Shown: positions 27,181-35,793 of the stretch, piece after piece
Layout: every line of letters starts with the position of its first letter
Numbering within the stretch: the stretch's first letter is position 1
Assembly: GCF_007995015.1 (NCBI RefSeq)
Contig: NZ_VORB01000007.1
Span: 62,001 to 126,000 of the forward strand
Direction: 5' to 3'
Source of the DNA: Luteibaculum oceani
GTDB taxonomy: Bacteria > Bacteroidota > Bacteroidia > Flavobacteriales_D > Luteibaculaceae
DNA length: 64,000 bases
The notes under the pieces: model-generated
What the model was told of the DNA's origin: nothing
What the model saw: only the letters and a program-made list of their open reading frames with translations
Database searches by the model: none
Translations under genes and position numbers: made by a program

Positions 27181-27891
27181 CTAGTCTCTTGATCCTCCAA
27201 AGAATCTTAATAAAAACAGAAACAGGTTTACAAAGTTTAAGTACATATTAAGTGCTCCCATAATGGCCATTTTTGCGCCATCGGCACTATCCGCATCTAC
27301 CTGGTGCGACATGTTCTTTAACTTTTGCATATCGTAGGCGGTTAATCCGGTAAAGATTGCCACACCCAACAAGCTGATGATGTAGTCCATCATCTCACTT
27401 TTCATGAAGAAGTTTACTAACATGGCAATGATGATTCCAAACAAAGCCATATATAGAATGCTCCCCATTTTGCTTAGATCAGTTTTTGTAGTGTATCCAA
27501 GTATAGCCATACAACCAAAAGTTCCCGCCGTGATTAAGAAGGTGGTAAAAATTGTGGATTGAGTGTAGGCCAAGAAAATGAAACTAAGGCTAATTCCCAT
27601 GATAGCTGAATAGGCAACAAAGGTTGAGGTAAGTGCCGTTGGAGACATTTTGTTCACCCTTCCAGCCATTAAAAAAACCAAACCAAGAGGAGCGAACATT
27701 ACGATCCATCCCAACATATTTAATCCTCCTTGCTCTTTAATTAGGAGGCTAATTAATTCGGGAGTTGTTCCAAACCAATAGGCCAAACCTGCCGTAATGG
27801 TTAATCCACCTGCCATGTACACAAATACCCTGCTGATGAAAGTGCTTATGGATCTCTCCGCACTTATATCTCTATAACCAGTTTCACTCAT
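27181..27891 (-). CDS. Bax inhibitor-1/YccA family membrane protein
   Basis: A 236-residue inner-membrane protein with seven hydrophobic segments and the family's late GLTAYDMQKLKNM motif (conserved Asp pair region DMQ...ADS). Relatives include pH-sensitive calcium leak channels and the FtsH modulator YccA; which role applies here is unknown. It follows folE by 8 bases, so it probably ends the queD-folE-yccA transcript at the terminator just beyond. Confidence 0.93.
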   Translation of the reverse strand: MSETGYRDISAERSISTFISRVFVYMAGGLTITAGLAYWFGTTPELISLLIKEQGGLNMLGWIVMFAPLGLVFLMAGRVNKMSPTALTSTFVAYSAIMGISLSFIFLAYTQSTIFTTFLITAGTFGCMAILGYTTKTDLSKMGSILYMALFGIIIAMLVNFFMKSEMMDYIISLLGVAIFTGLTAYDMQKLKNMSHQVDADSADGAKMAIMGALNMYLNFVNLFLFLLRFFGGSRD

Positions 27892-27899
27892 TATCTTCT

Positions 27900-28556
27900 T
27901 TATTTATTTAGGTCCGAAGATATTAATGAAATGAATTCGTTTCTCGTATTTTCTTTTAAAAATTCTCCTGTAAAGGCGCTGGTGGTGGTAACGGAATTTT
28001 GTTTTTGCACTCCGCGCATCTGCATGCACATATGTTGTGCTTCAATAACCACAGCAACACCAAGCGGTCTTAGCGTCTCCTGAATACAATCTCTAATTTG
28101 ATAAGTTAAACGCTCTTGCACTTGAAGTCTTCTTGCGTAAGCATCAACTACTCTAGGGATTTTAGATAGGCCAACGATTTGTCCATCAGGTATGTACGCA
28201 ACATAGGCCTTTCCAAAAAATGGAAGCATGTGGTGTTCACACATAGAGTACAGCTCAATTTCTTTAACCAGTACCATTTGGCGATACTCCTCCTTGAACA
28301 TAGCCGACTTTAGGATCTCAGCTGGATCAAGTGAGTATCCATGCGTTAAAAATTGTATGGCTTTGGCCACTCTTTCAGGGGTTTTTAAAAGTCCTTCACG
28401 AGTTGGATCTTCTCCAATTTCTTGAATTACACCTTCGTACAACCCTGAGAGTTTTTCAATAGATTTCTCGTGGTAGCGATCTATCCTCTCGTATGCTTCT
28501 TCTGATTCTCCGTTCTTACTCACCGTAATATTCTGCAAAATTGTTTCTGGTTTCAT
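27900..28556 (-). CDS. folE: GTP cyclohydrolase I
   Basis: Converts GTP to dihydroneopterin triphosphate, the entry to folate and, with QueD, to queuosine. The 218-residue protein has the zinc ligands Cys106, His109 and Cys177 and the motif [19 protein letters not shown]. Two starts are possible: the ATG at 28556 (41-base overlap with queD) or a GTG at 28523 (8-base overlap, 207 residues). The extra residues are not part of the known fold, so the GTG is attractive. Pairing with queD suggests a shared pterin pathway. Confidence 0.95.
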   Translation of the reverse strand: MKPETILQNITVSKNGESEEAYERIDRYHEKSIEKLSGLYEGVIQEIGEDPTREGLLKTPERVAKAIQFLTHGYSLDPAEILKSAMFKEEYRQMVLVKEIELYSMCEHHMLPFFGKAYVAYIPDGQIVGLSKIPRVVDAYARRLQVQERLTYQIRDCIQETLRPLGVAVVIEAQHMCMQMRGVQKQNSVTTTSAFTGEFLKENTRNEFISLISSDLNK

Positions 28557-28938
28557 AAAGCTTGATGCAATGTAGGTCGCATTTTAACGACGATTTAATT
28601 TTTGGTTCAAGAATTTTCCACATGGCAATTACCAGATTCTCTGTAGATGCCATGATACCTTTCATAAACGGTACGTCCAGGTTAATGTTCTTGTGATCAA
28701 GCTTTTCGGTTATCTCTTCTTTAATTAAATCGCTTAGCGCTTTCAGGTCGCATACATACCCAGTATCTTCCTGTGGTTCTCCCTTTACGGTTACGAATAG
28801 GTCGTAATTGTGTCCATGCCAATTTTCGTTAGCACATTTTCCGAAAATCTCGTGATTCTTTTCTTTAGACCACTCGTCATTCCACAATTTATGAGCAGCA
28901 TTAAAGTGCTCCCTTCTCGTAATGTATATTAATGCCAT
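28516..28938 (-). CDS. queD: 6-carboxytetrahydropterin synthase / PTPS-like
   Basis: A 140-residue T-fold enzyme that turns dihydroneopterin triphosphate into 6-carboxytetrahydropterin on the way to preQ0 and queuosine. The zinc ligands His16 (HFNAAHK), His41 and His43 (WHGH) and the catalytic Cys35 (FGKC) are present. It is first in the unit with folE, its substrate supplier. A -7 element lies 12 bases before its ATG. Confidence 0.93.
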   Translation of the reverse strand: MALIYITRREHFNAAHKLWNDEWSKEKNHEIFGKCANENWHGHNYDLFVTVKGEPQEDTGYVCDLKALSDLIKEEITEKLDHKNINLDVPFMKGIMASTENLVIAMWKILEPKIKSSLKCDLHCIKLYETRNNFAEYYGE

Positions 28939-28949
28939 AAATTATTTTT

Positions 28950-28957
28950 CAAATATA
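28950..28957 (-). promoter_or_regulatory. Candidate -7 element before queD
   Basis: On the minus strand the sequence is TATATTTG, an exact match to TAnnTTTG. It lies 12 bases before the queD ATG. No clear -33 TTG is seen. Confidence 0.5.
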
Positions 28958-28985
28958 CTGTATAACCTGCTTAGCGGTAAAAAGT

Positions 28986-28993
28986 TATTTTTG
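28986..28993 (+). promoter_or_regulatory. Candidate -7 element before hldD
   Basis: TATTTTTG matches TAnnTTTG and lies 16 bases before the hldD ATG, facing away from the queD element in the same 71-base gap. No -33 TTG is evident. Confidence 0.45.
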
Positions 28994-29009
28994 TCTGCAA
29001 ACCTAAGAA

Positions 29010-29975
29010 ATGATAGTAGTTACAGGTGCAGCTGGATTTATTGGGAGTTGCTTAAGTGCTGGTCTTTTAAATTCAGGATACAAAGATATAGTTTTAGTAG
29101 ACGATTTTAGCCAAGCTTCTAAGGAGCAAAACCATATTAATAAGAGTGTTACTGCAAGAGTAGATCGTAAAGACTTTACCAAGTGGTTGGTGGAAAATCA
29201 GAATCAAGTTCAATTTGTATTCCATTTAGGAGCTAGAACAGACACAACAGAATTCGATTATCAGATTTTCCAAGAGCTAAATGTAGATTACAGTAAGGCG
29301 GTTTGGAATATTTGTGTTGAAAATGGTATTCCATTGGTTTACGCGAGTTCCGCTGCTACTTATGGTTTGGGTGAGCTTGGGTACAAAGACGATCATGGGA
29401 TTGTTTCGGATCTAAAGCCCTTAAATCCGTATGGAGAATCGAAAAACGAGTTTGATAAGTGGGTTTTAGAACAAGAAAAATTCCCTCCATTTTGGGCGGG
29501 ATTGAAGTTCTTTAATGTGTATGGCCCAAATGAATACCACAAGGGCAGAATGGCGTCTGTAGTCTTTCACGCATTTAATCAAATTCAAAAGAACGGGGAA
29601 GTAAAGTTGTTTAGGTCTCACCGTGAAGATTATGAGGATGGTAAACAGCTGAGGGACTTTATTTACGTAAAGGATTTGGTGAATGTTTGCATTTTCTTGA
29701 TGGAAAATAGAGAGCACTCTGGGTTGTATAACCTGGGGACTGGAAAAGCGAGAGCATTTTTAGACCTTGCTCAAGGTGTGTTTAAAGCACTAGACCTAAA
29801 GCCGAATATTAGCTTTGTAGATACTCCAGAGGATATAAGAGATAAGTATCAGTATTTTACAGAAGCTAAAATGGGTAAGCTAAGAGATGCGGGTTACGAA
29901 GCGCCTTTTACTTCTCTTGAAGACGGTATTTCAGATTACGTGAAAAACTACCTTCTACCCAATACGTATTATTAA
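29010..29975 (+). CDS. hldD: ADP-L-glycero-D-manno-heptose 6-epimerase
   Basis: Makes ADP-L-glycero-D-manno-heptose for the LPS inner core. The 321-residue SDR protein has the Rossmann motif VTGAAGFIG (4-12), Ser113/Ser114 in YASSAATYG, and the catalytic pair Tyr141/Lys145 in NPYGESK. The family signature FFNVYGPNEYHKGRMASV is present. It is monocistronic and its stop overlaps the convergent merR stop by 4 bases. It adds to the window's LPS theme, but other heptose genes are not present. Confidence 0.95.
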   Translation: MIVVTGAAGFIGSCLSAGLLNSGYKDIVLVDDFSQASKEQNHINKSVTARVDRKDFTKWLVENQNQVQFVFHLGARTDTTEFDYQIFQELNVDYSKAVWNICVENGIPLVYASSAATYGLGELGYKDDHGIVSDLKPLNPYGESKNEFDKWVLEQEKFPPFWAGLKFFNVYGPNEYHKGRMASVVFHAFNQIQKNGEVKLFRSHREDYEDGKQLRDFIYVKDLVNVCIFLMENREHSGLYNLGTGKARAFLDLAQGVFKALDLKPNISFVDTPEDIRDKYQYFTEAKMGKLRDAGYEAPFTSLEDGISDYVKNYLLPNTYY

Positions 29976-30310
29976 TCCAAGAAAGATTTTAACTGCAGGA
30001 GGTATTCTTTTATCTCCTGCAATTTATTTACCGCCTCTGCCTTGGTTGCAATAGCCACTTTATTAGCTTTCAACTGTTCCTTGGCACCACTCAAAGTGTA
30101 GCCCTTTACTTTTACTAAATAATGAATGGTTTGGATATTTTCTATATCCGCCTTGGTAAAAAGTCGATTCCCTTTTTTGTTTTTGTGGGGCTGGATTTCA
30201 TCAAACTCACTTTCCCAATACCGAAGAATGGATGCGTTTACACCAATAAGCTCAGCCACTTCTGAAATGGTCCAGTAGAGTTTTTCTGTTGGCCTATTTT
30301 TCCACGGCAT
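29972..30310 (-). CDS. MerR-family transcriptional regulator
   Basis: A 112-residue protein with an N-terminal MerR winged-helix domain (about 11-80: YWTISEVAELIGVNASILRY and RLFTKADIENIQ) and a short C-terminal coil. No metal-binding or drug-binding domain follows, so it is a minimal form. It lies 21 bases downstream of the M23 peptidase gene and shares its transcript. The effector and targets are unknown. Confidence 0.9.
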   Translation of the reverse strand: MPWKNRPTEKLYWTISEVAELIGVNASILRYWESEFDEIQPHKNKKGNRLFTKADIENIQTIHYLVKVKGYTLSGAKEQLKANKVAIATKAEAVNKLQEIKEYLLQLKSFLD

Positions 30311-30331
30311 GTTTTAGGGTTCTGGGAACGA

Positions 30332-31303
30332 CTAGTCGAACGATTGATTTGCACTTGAAGATAATTCAATCATCTTATCGTACTCCTCAGGTGTTAAATC
30401 GTTGAAGAAGAAGTTAATCGGGTTGATTTTTCTATTGTCTTTAAGAACTTCGTAATGGAGGTGAGGTGCCGTAGAGGTACCAGTAGAACCAACGTATCCA
30501 ATTATATCCCCTCTCTTAACATTCTGTCCTGCGATTACATTAAATGCGCTTAAGTGAGCGTAAAGGGTTTTGTACCCAAAGTTGTGCTTAATAATAACGT
30601 GATTACCATAACCACGTCTACTTGCTTTAACATACTCAATTTTACCATCACCGGTTGCATATATCGGTGTCCCGGTTGGAGCGGTAAAATCCATTCCCGT
30701 ATGCATTTTTCGGATTTTATGAATAGGGTGAATTCTATATCCAAATCCAGAGGCAATACGAGTAAGATCTTTATTGGAAATGGGTTGAATAGCCGGAATG
30801 GAGGCTAGCATTTCCTTTTTTCTTTTTGCTAAATCTATAACCTCATCAAAAGATTTTGATTGGATATATAATTCTCTGGCTATTTTGTCAATTCTCGATC
30901 TAGTTTCTACGACTAAATCGCTGAATTCATACCCCTGAATCTCGCTGTAGCGATCAACTCCACCAATTCCTGCATGCCTAACGCTTTGTGGAATAGGATC
31001 TGCTTCAAAAATTACACGGTAAATATTGTTGTCTCTTTTAACAACATCCTTTAAAACCTCGGTAATTTGATCTACTTCTTTGTTAAGTAAGGAATACTGA
31101 AGTTGTAATTGCTTGTTTTCCCTTTTTAAAGCACGTTCTTTAGGGGAATCGAAAAAGGTGTAGGCAAGAAAAATAATAATGCTCGCGAAAACCAAACCTG
31201 TGATTAACGTAGAGCCAATCTTTTTCAGATGGTCTTTAAACGTCAAGTTGATTTTCTCGTAATTGAGGGTGTTGGGGTTGTAAATGTACTTGTGCTTCGA
31301 CAT
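30332..31303 (-). CDS. M23 (LytM-type) peptidoglycan peptidase
   Basis: A 323-residue membrane-anchored protein. A transmembrane helix spans about residues 32-50, a coiled coil about 52-90, and the LytM domain about 180-295. The zinc ligands are His201, Asp205 (HTGMDF) and His283, with catalytic His250 (LYAHLSAF); none is missing, so it should be an active endopeptidase rather than an EnvC/NlpD-type activator. It shares a divergent region with alaS and is followed by merR. Confidence 0.93.
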   Translation of the reverse strand: MSKHKYIYNPNTLNYEKINLTFKDHLKKIGSTLITGLVFASIIIFLAYTFFDSPKERALKRENKQLQLQYSLLNKEVDQITEVLKDVVKRDNNIYRVIFEADPIPQSVRHAGIGGVDRYSEIQGYEFSDLVVETRSRIDKIARELYIQSKSFDEVIDLAKRKKEMLASIPAIQPISNKDLTRIASGFGYRIHPIHKIRKMHTGMDFTAPTGTPIYATGDGKIEYVKASRRGYGNHVIIKHNFGYKTLYAHLSAFNVIAGQNVKRGDIIGYVGSTGTSTAPHLHYEVLKDNRKINPINFFFNDLTPEEYDKMIELSSSANQSFD

Positions 31304-31340
31304 TCCCAGTTACGATTAACGCATTATAACTACTTATCGC

Positions 31341-31349
31341 GCAAAACTA
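31341..31349 (-). promoter_or_regulatory. Candidate -7 element before the M23 gene
   Basis: The minus strand reads TAGTTTTGC, matching TAnnTTTGC, 37 bases before the M23 ATG. A -33 element is not clear. Confidence 0.5.
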
Positions 31350-31370
31350 TAAAATTCTGCCTAATTGATA

Positions 31371-31378
31371 TACTTTTG
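31371..31378 (+). promoter_or_regulatory. Candidate -7 element before alaS
   Basis: TACTTTTG matches TAnnTTTG, 43 bases before the alaS ATG and divergent from the M23 element 22 bases away. The -33 region lacks a clear TTG. Confidence 0.5.
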
Positions 31379-31421
31379 TTCGCCCGTAAAGCACAAATAA
31401 CGGCCAGATATCAAAATCATT

Positions 31422-34028
31422 ATGAAGACAGTCGAAATAAGAAATCGCTTCCTAGAATATTTCTCAAGCCAAGACCACGATGTTCAAGCATCTGCGCCTT
31501 TGGTAAATAAAAACGATCCAACCCTTATGTTTATAAATGCGGGGATGAATCAGTTTAAAGATATATTTCTGGGCAATGAACAAGCGAAATTTCCAAGAGT
31601 AGCCAATTCACAAAAATGTCTTCGCGTATCGGGTAAGCATAACGACCTAGAAGAGGTGGGGGTAGATACTTATCATCACACGTTATTCGAGATGCTTGGA
31701 AACTGGTCCTTCGGTGATTATTTCAAGGAGAAAGCCATAGAGATGGCTTGGAGGTTTATAACTGAAGAACTAAAAATTGATAAGAATAATCTTTACGTAA
31801 CTTATTTCGAAGGTGATGATCAGGATGCTTTGGCTCCAGATGATGAGACCAAAGAAATTTGGAGCAGGTACCTGGCTTCGGATCGTATTTTAACTGGGAA
31901 TAAAAAGGATAATTTCTGGGAAATGGGGGATGTGGGGCCATGCGGACCTTGTACCGAAATCCACGTGGATTTGAGATCTCAGTCAGAAAAGGACCAAAAA
32001 CCAGGTGCGGAGTTGGTAAATCAGGACCATCCTCAGGTAATTGAGATTTGGAACTTGGTTTTTATTGCTTTCAATCGTTTTACCGATGGGAAATTAAAGC
32101 CGCTACCCAATAAGCATGTAGACACGGGAATGGGCTTAGAGCGTCTTGCAATGGTTATGCAAGGGAAAACGTCTACTTACGATACTGATATTTTTGCCCA
32201 GCTTATTGCTCATTTAAGTGGTCTTTGTGGTAAGAAATATACCGGTGGAGATAGCAAGCAAGATGTTGCCTTTCGCGTAATTTCAGATCATATTAGAGCT
32301 GTTGCTTTTGCAATTGCAGACGGTCAGCTGCCTTCTAATACAGGAGCAGGTTATGTGATAAGAAGGATATTGAGAAGGGCGGTTCGTTACGCCTATAGTT
32401 TTCTGGATTTTTCTGAGCCATTTTTCTACAGTTTAGTTCCAATTTTGGTAAAGGAGATGGGAGCTTATTTTCCAGAAATTTCCAATCAACAAGAATTTGT
32501 TGTTAAAGTAATTCGCGAGGAGGAGCTAGCGTTTTTTAGAACGCTTTCTTCTGGATTACAAAAAATCAATCAATATATAGGTCAGGCTGAATCTGGTGTG
32601 CTATCGGGAGAAAAGGCTTTTGAACTTTATGATACCTACGGATTTCCCTTCGATTTAACTGCACTTATTTTATCTGAACGCGGATGGTCGACTTCCGAAA
32701 AGGAATTTGAGGCCTGCATGGCGCAGCAAAAGGCCAGAAGTAAAAAGGCTGCCGAACAAGAAACAGGAGATTGGGTAGAAGTTCGTTCAGATCAGGAAAT
32801 AGAATTTGTAGGATACGACAATTTGGAGTGCCAATCTAATGTGGTAAAACACAGGGAGGTAAAAACCAAAAAAGACACCTTGTACCACATCGTACTAGAT
32901 AAAACACCTTTTTATCCAGAGGGTGGAGGACAAGTAGGGGATGCTGGTATTCTATTAGGTGAAACAGAAAGTATTCCAGTTATATCCACTAAGAGAGAGA
33001 ACAACCTTATCATTCACATCACCAAAAAGGCTCCAAGTGAAAAGAGCTACATGGCTAAGGTTGATCGAGAAAAAAGGTTGTCTACACAAAGAAATCACAG
33101 TGCTACGCACTTGTTACATTTAGTATTAAGAGATTTATTGGGAAATCATGTGGAACAACGTGGTTCTTTAGTTAATGCAGATTATTTACGTTTCGATTTT
33201 AGTCATTTCGAAAAGGTAAGTGAAGAGCAATTACAAGAGGTGGAACAGCGCGTTAACAATTTAATTTTTTCATCCATTCCACTAGCAGAACACCGCGCTA
33301 TAACTAAGGAGCAAGCTGAAGCAATGGGGGCAATGGCTCTTTTTGGGGAAAAATATGGTGATGTAGTACGGGCTATAAAATTTGGAGATTCAGTAGAGCT
33401 TTGTGGTGGAACCCATGTTAACAACACCTCGGAAATTGGCTTTGTAAAGCTTATTTCGGAAAGTAGCGTTGCTGCTGGTGTTAGAAGAATTGAAATGGTT
33501 TCGGGAAGAGGAGCTATTCAATACACCAATACCAAATTGAACACCCTTTCAGAAATTGAGTCTAAGCTTAAGTCAGTAAAAGACCCAGTTAAAGATGTAG
33601 AGAAGCTGTTGGATAGCAAGAGCAAGCTTGAAAAGAAATTGGAGGGATTGGAAAAGGCTCAGCTACAGACTTTAAAAAGCGAACTGAAGGCTAATGCCAA
33701 GGAATTGGGGAATGGAATATATCTTATTGCCTATAAAGGAGATATTGATGGAAATGGATTGAAAAATCTAGCTTTCGAATTAAAGGATATCGATAATACT
33801 GTGGTGGCACTTGCCGCTGAGAATGAAGGTAAAGTCTTATTGCAAATTGGGGTGAATAAAAGCCTTACGGAAAAGGGAGTTTCCGCTAAGGCCCTAATAA
33901 AAGAAACCGCCTCACTAATTAAAGGAGGCGGCGGAGGTCAAGATTTTCTTGCTTCGGCTGGAGGGAAAAATCCAGCGGGGATTACAGAAGCACTGAATAA
34001 AATTGAAGGAATTCTTGAGAGAATTTGA
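31422..34028 (+). CDS. alaS: Alanyl-tRNA synthetase
   Basis: Charges tRNA(Ala) and edits mischarged Ser and Gly. The 868-residue protein is complete: the class II catalytic core (about 1-450, with MFINAGMNQFK and TGMGLERL) and the editing domain with HSATHLLH and CGGTHV zinc-site motifs. The C-Ala dimerisation/tRNA domain ends in GGGGGQDFLASAGGK. It is monocistronic and ends 2 bases from the convergent DUF5684 gene. Confidence 0.98.
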   Translation: MKTVEIRNRFLEYFSSQDHDVQASAPLVNKNDPTLMFINAGMNQFKDIFLGNEQAKFPRVANSQKCLRVSGKHNDLEEVGVDTYHHTLFEMLGNWSFGDYFKEKAIEMAWRFITEELKIDKNNLYVTYFEGDDQDALAPDDETKEIWSRYLASDRILTGNKKDNFWEMGDVGPCGPCTEIHVDLRSQSEKDQKPGAELVNQDHPQVIEIWNLVFIAFNRFTDGKLKPLPNKHVDTGMGLERLAMVMQGKTSTYDTDIFAQLIAHLSGLCGKKYTGGDSKQDVAFRVISDHIRAVAFAIADGQLPSNTGAGYVIRRILRRAVRYAYSFLDFSEPFFYSLVPILVKEMGAYFPEISNQQEFVVKVIREEELAFFRTLSSGLQKINQYIGQAESGVLSGEKAFELYDTYGFPFDLTALILSERGWSTSEKEFEACMAQQKARSKKAAEQETGDWVEVRSDQEIEFVGYDNLECQSNVVKHREVKTKKDTLYHIVLDKTPFYPEGGGQVGDAGILLGETESIPVISTKRENNLIIHITKKAPSEKSYMAKVDREKRLSTQRNHSATHLLHLVLRDLLGNHVEQRGSLVNADYLRFDFSHFEKVSEEQLQEVEQRVNNLIFSSIPLAEHRAITKEQAEAMGAMALFGEKYGDVVRAIKFGDSVELCGGTHVNNTSEIGFVKLISESSVAAGVRRIEMVSGRGAIQYTNTKLNTLSEIESKLKSVKDPVKDVEKLLDSKSKLEKKLEGLEKAQLQTLKSELKANAKELGNGIYLIAYKGDIDGNGLKNLAFELKDIDNTVVALAAENEGKVLLQIGVNKSLTEKGVSAKALIKETASLIKGGGGGQDFLASAGGKNPAGITEALNKIEGILERI

Positions 34029-34030
34029 GT

Positions 34031-34465
34031 TTAAGCAAATTCGGCGTTACCTATGGTAGCGTCGTCTTTGTTTTCGTTTTCCTTGTAAACAGGTCCTTTA
34101 TAGGTTTCGTCGTAAGATAATCCTAGGTTTAAAATGTAGAACCCGTTTAGTAAGATTACTAAAACGTAGTCTATAATGCTTCTTTTTCCAAAGCTTTGGC
34201 AAACCTCTATAAACACCTTAGCGGTAAAGAAAATATTAAACACAGGGATGAAATAATACCAAACGTGAGACGCAGGTCTTCCAACAACTCTGTTTAATAC
34301 AATAAGGTTTAAAACAGGAACAAAAATGGTCCAACCATTTTGTCCAGCTTTGTCGTACAATTTCCATTGTCCAACAGATCCAACAAAAAACAGGAGTAAA
34401 ATCACCAGTTTTGCTCCCATACTCATGTCGCTAATAAAATCGATAGCGGTCTCAAAAAATTCCAT
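34031..34465 (-). CDS. DUF5684-type membrane protein
   Basis: A 144-residue membrane protein with about four hydrophobic segments and the recurrent motif GWTIFVPVLNLIVLNRVVGR, then YYFIPVFNIFF. This pattern is typical of DUF5684, whose members are sometimes fused to or paired with signal peptidase I. The C-terminal tail (KENENKDDATIGNAEFA) is polar and probably cytoplasmic. Function is unknown. The 156-base gap to the next gene on its strand (34466-34621) shows no recognisable element. Confidence 0.8.
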   Translation of the reverse strand: MEFFETAIDFISDMSMGAKLVILLLFFVGSVGQWKLYDKAGQNGWTIFVPVLNLIVLNRVVGRPASHVWYYFIPVFNIFFTAKVFIEVCQSFGKRSIIDYVLVILLNGFYILNLGLSYDETYKGPVYKENENKDDATIGNAEFA

Positions 34466-34621
34466 AATTAATTGTTTAAAGTTTGGTAAGGTTTTTCAAT
34501 TCGGGTATTAATTTCCGAAAATGAAACCTATCCCACAAATTTGACGAATTAAAGATGAAACGGGTTGCTTATCGAAAAAACAATAATGTGGAGATAAAAA
34601 TACTGGAAGTCAGTTAGGTGT

Positions 34622-35791
34622 TTAGTTTAGTTGTGGATTTTGATACTTAGATACATCCTGTGCAGATATTTCTGAATCGCTCAGTATAATTAGCCTTTCG
34701 ATGGTGTTTCTCAATTCTCGGATGTTTCCTGTCCAGTTTAAATCTTCAAGAGATTTTATGGCATCCTTCGAAATTGCCTTTTTAGGCATTCCATAGTCGG
34801 CGCAAATTTGGTCGAGAAAGAAATTTGAAAGTAAGCCAATATCATCCTTTCTGTCATTTAAAGAGGGTATGTGCATCAAAATAACAGCCAAGCGATGGAA
34901 TAGGTCTTCTCTAAATCCACCTTTGTTAATCTCCTCCCTAAGGTCTTTGTTGGTTGCGGCTATTACCCGCACATTAATTTTAATGTCTTTGTCACCACCC
35001 ACTCTGGTGATTTTATTCTCTTGCAATGCCCTTAAAACTTTTGCCTGAGCGCTCAGAGCCATGTCTCCAATTTCATCTAGAAAAATAGTTCCTCCGTGAG
35101 CCAATTCAAACAAGCCTTTCTTCTGTTTAATGGCGGAGGTAAAAGATCCCTTTTCGTGACCAAATAATTCACTTTCTATTAGCTCGCTTGGTATGGCTGC
35201 ACAGTTTACCTCAATAAATGGTTCGGCAGCGCGGGTACTTAGTTCGTGAATTTGCCTAGCAACCAACTCTTTTCCGGTTCCATTTTCACCCGTAATTAAT
35301 ACTCGAGCGTCAGTTGGAGCAACTTTTTCAATTAAAGCTTTAACTTCCTTAATCCCTTTACTTTCTCCTATTATTTGTGTGGAGGTTTTTTTCTTGATCC
35401 GTCGTTTTAGCTCTTTTTCCTTTTTTTCGAGTTTTTTGAGTTTTAGGGCATTTTTAATTGCCACCATCACTCTATTTAAATCGAAGGGTTTTTCAATAAA
35501 GTCAACGGCTCCAATTTGTAATGCCTCAACTGCGGTTTCGATAGTCCCATGCCCAGATATCATTATAAAGGGAATGTCCGAATCTTGACGGGCCTGGGTT
35601 AGAACCTCTAGACCATCCATTCCCTGCATTTTAATATCACAGAAGCATAAGTCGAGATTTTCCTTGGCGAGAAGAGATAATCCTTCTTTTCCATTTTCAG
35701 CGGTAAAGACGGTGTGATTTTCAAACTCTAGAATTTCCTTTAATGATCTACGAATTCCAGCTTCGTCGTCTATTATTAGGATGTTGGCCAT
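34622..35791 (-). CDS. NtrC-family response regulator lacking a DNA-binding domain
   Basis: A 389-residue regulator. Receiver domain about 1-120 with phospho-acceptor Asp52 and Lys101; AAA+ domain about 140-370 with Walker A GENGTGKE (168-175), Walker B TIFLDEIGD and arginine fingers near Arg294/Arg300. The GAFTGA loop that touches sigma-54 reads GSFTSA (215-220). The protein stops just after the AAA+ lid (SKYQNPQLN), with no C-terminal Fis-type helix-turn-helix. The three frames beyond the stop also encode none. It is the last gene of the unit natA-natB-ppx-regulator, overlapping none of them. Confidence 0.9.
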   Translation of the reverse strand: MANILIIDDEAGIRRSLKEILEFENHTVFTAENGKEGLSLLAKENLDLCFCDIKMQGMDGLEVLTQARQDSDIPFIMISGHGTIETAVEALQIGAVDFIEKPFDLNRVMVAIKNALKLKKLEKKEKELKRRIKKKTSTQIIGESKGIKEVKALIEKVAPTDARVLITGENGTGKELVARQIHELSTRAAEPFIEVNCAAIPSELIESELFGHEKGSFTSAIKQKKGLFELAHGGTIFLDEIGDMALSAQAKVLRALQENKITRVGGDKDIKINVRVIAATNKDLREEINKGGFREDLFHRLAVILMHIPSLNDRKDDIGLLSNFFLDQICADYGMPKKAISKDAIKSLEDLNWTGNIRELRNTIERLIILSDSEISAQDVSKYQNPQLN

Positions 35792-35793
35792 TA

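Noticed and set aside
34466-34621. Possible lost DNA-binding domain or small RNA after the NtrC-like regulator
   Set aside because: All three frames stop quickly and show no helix-turn-helix; no hairpin with a T run is evident either.
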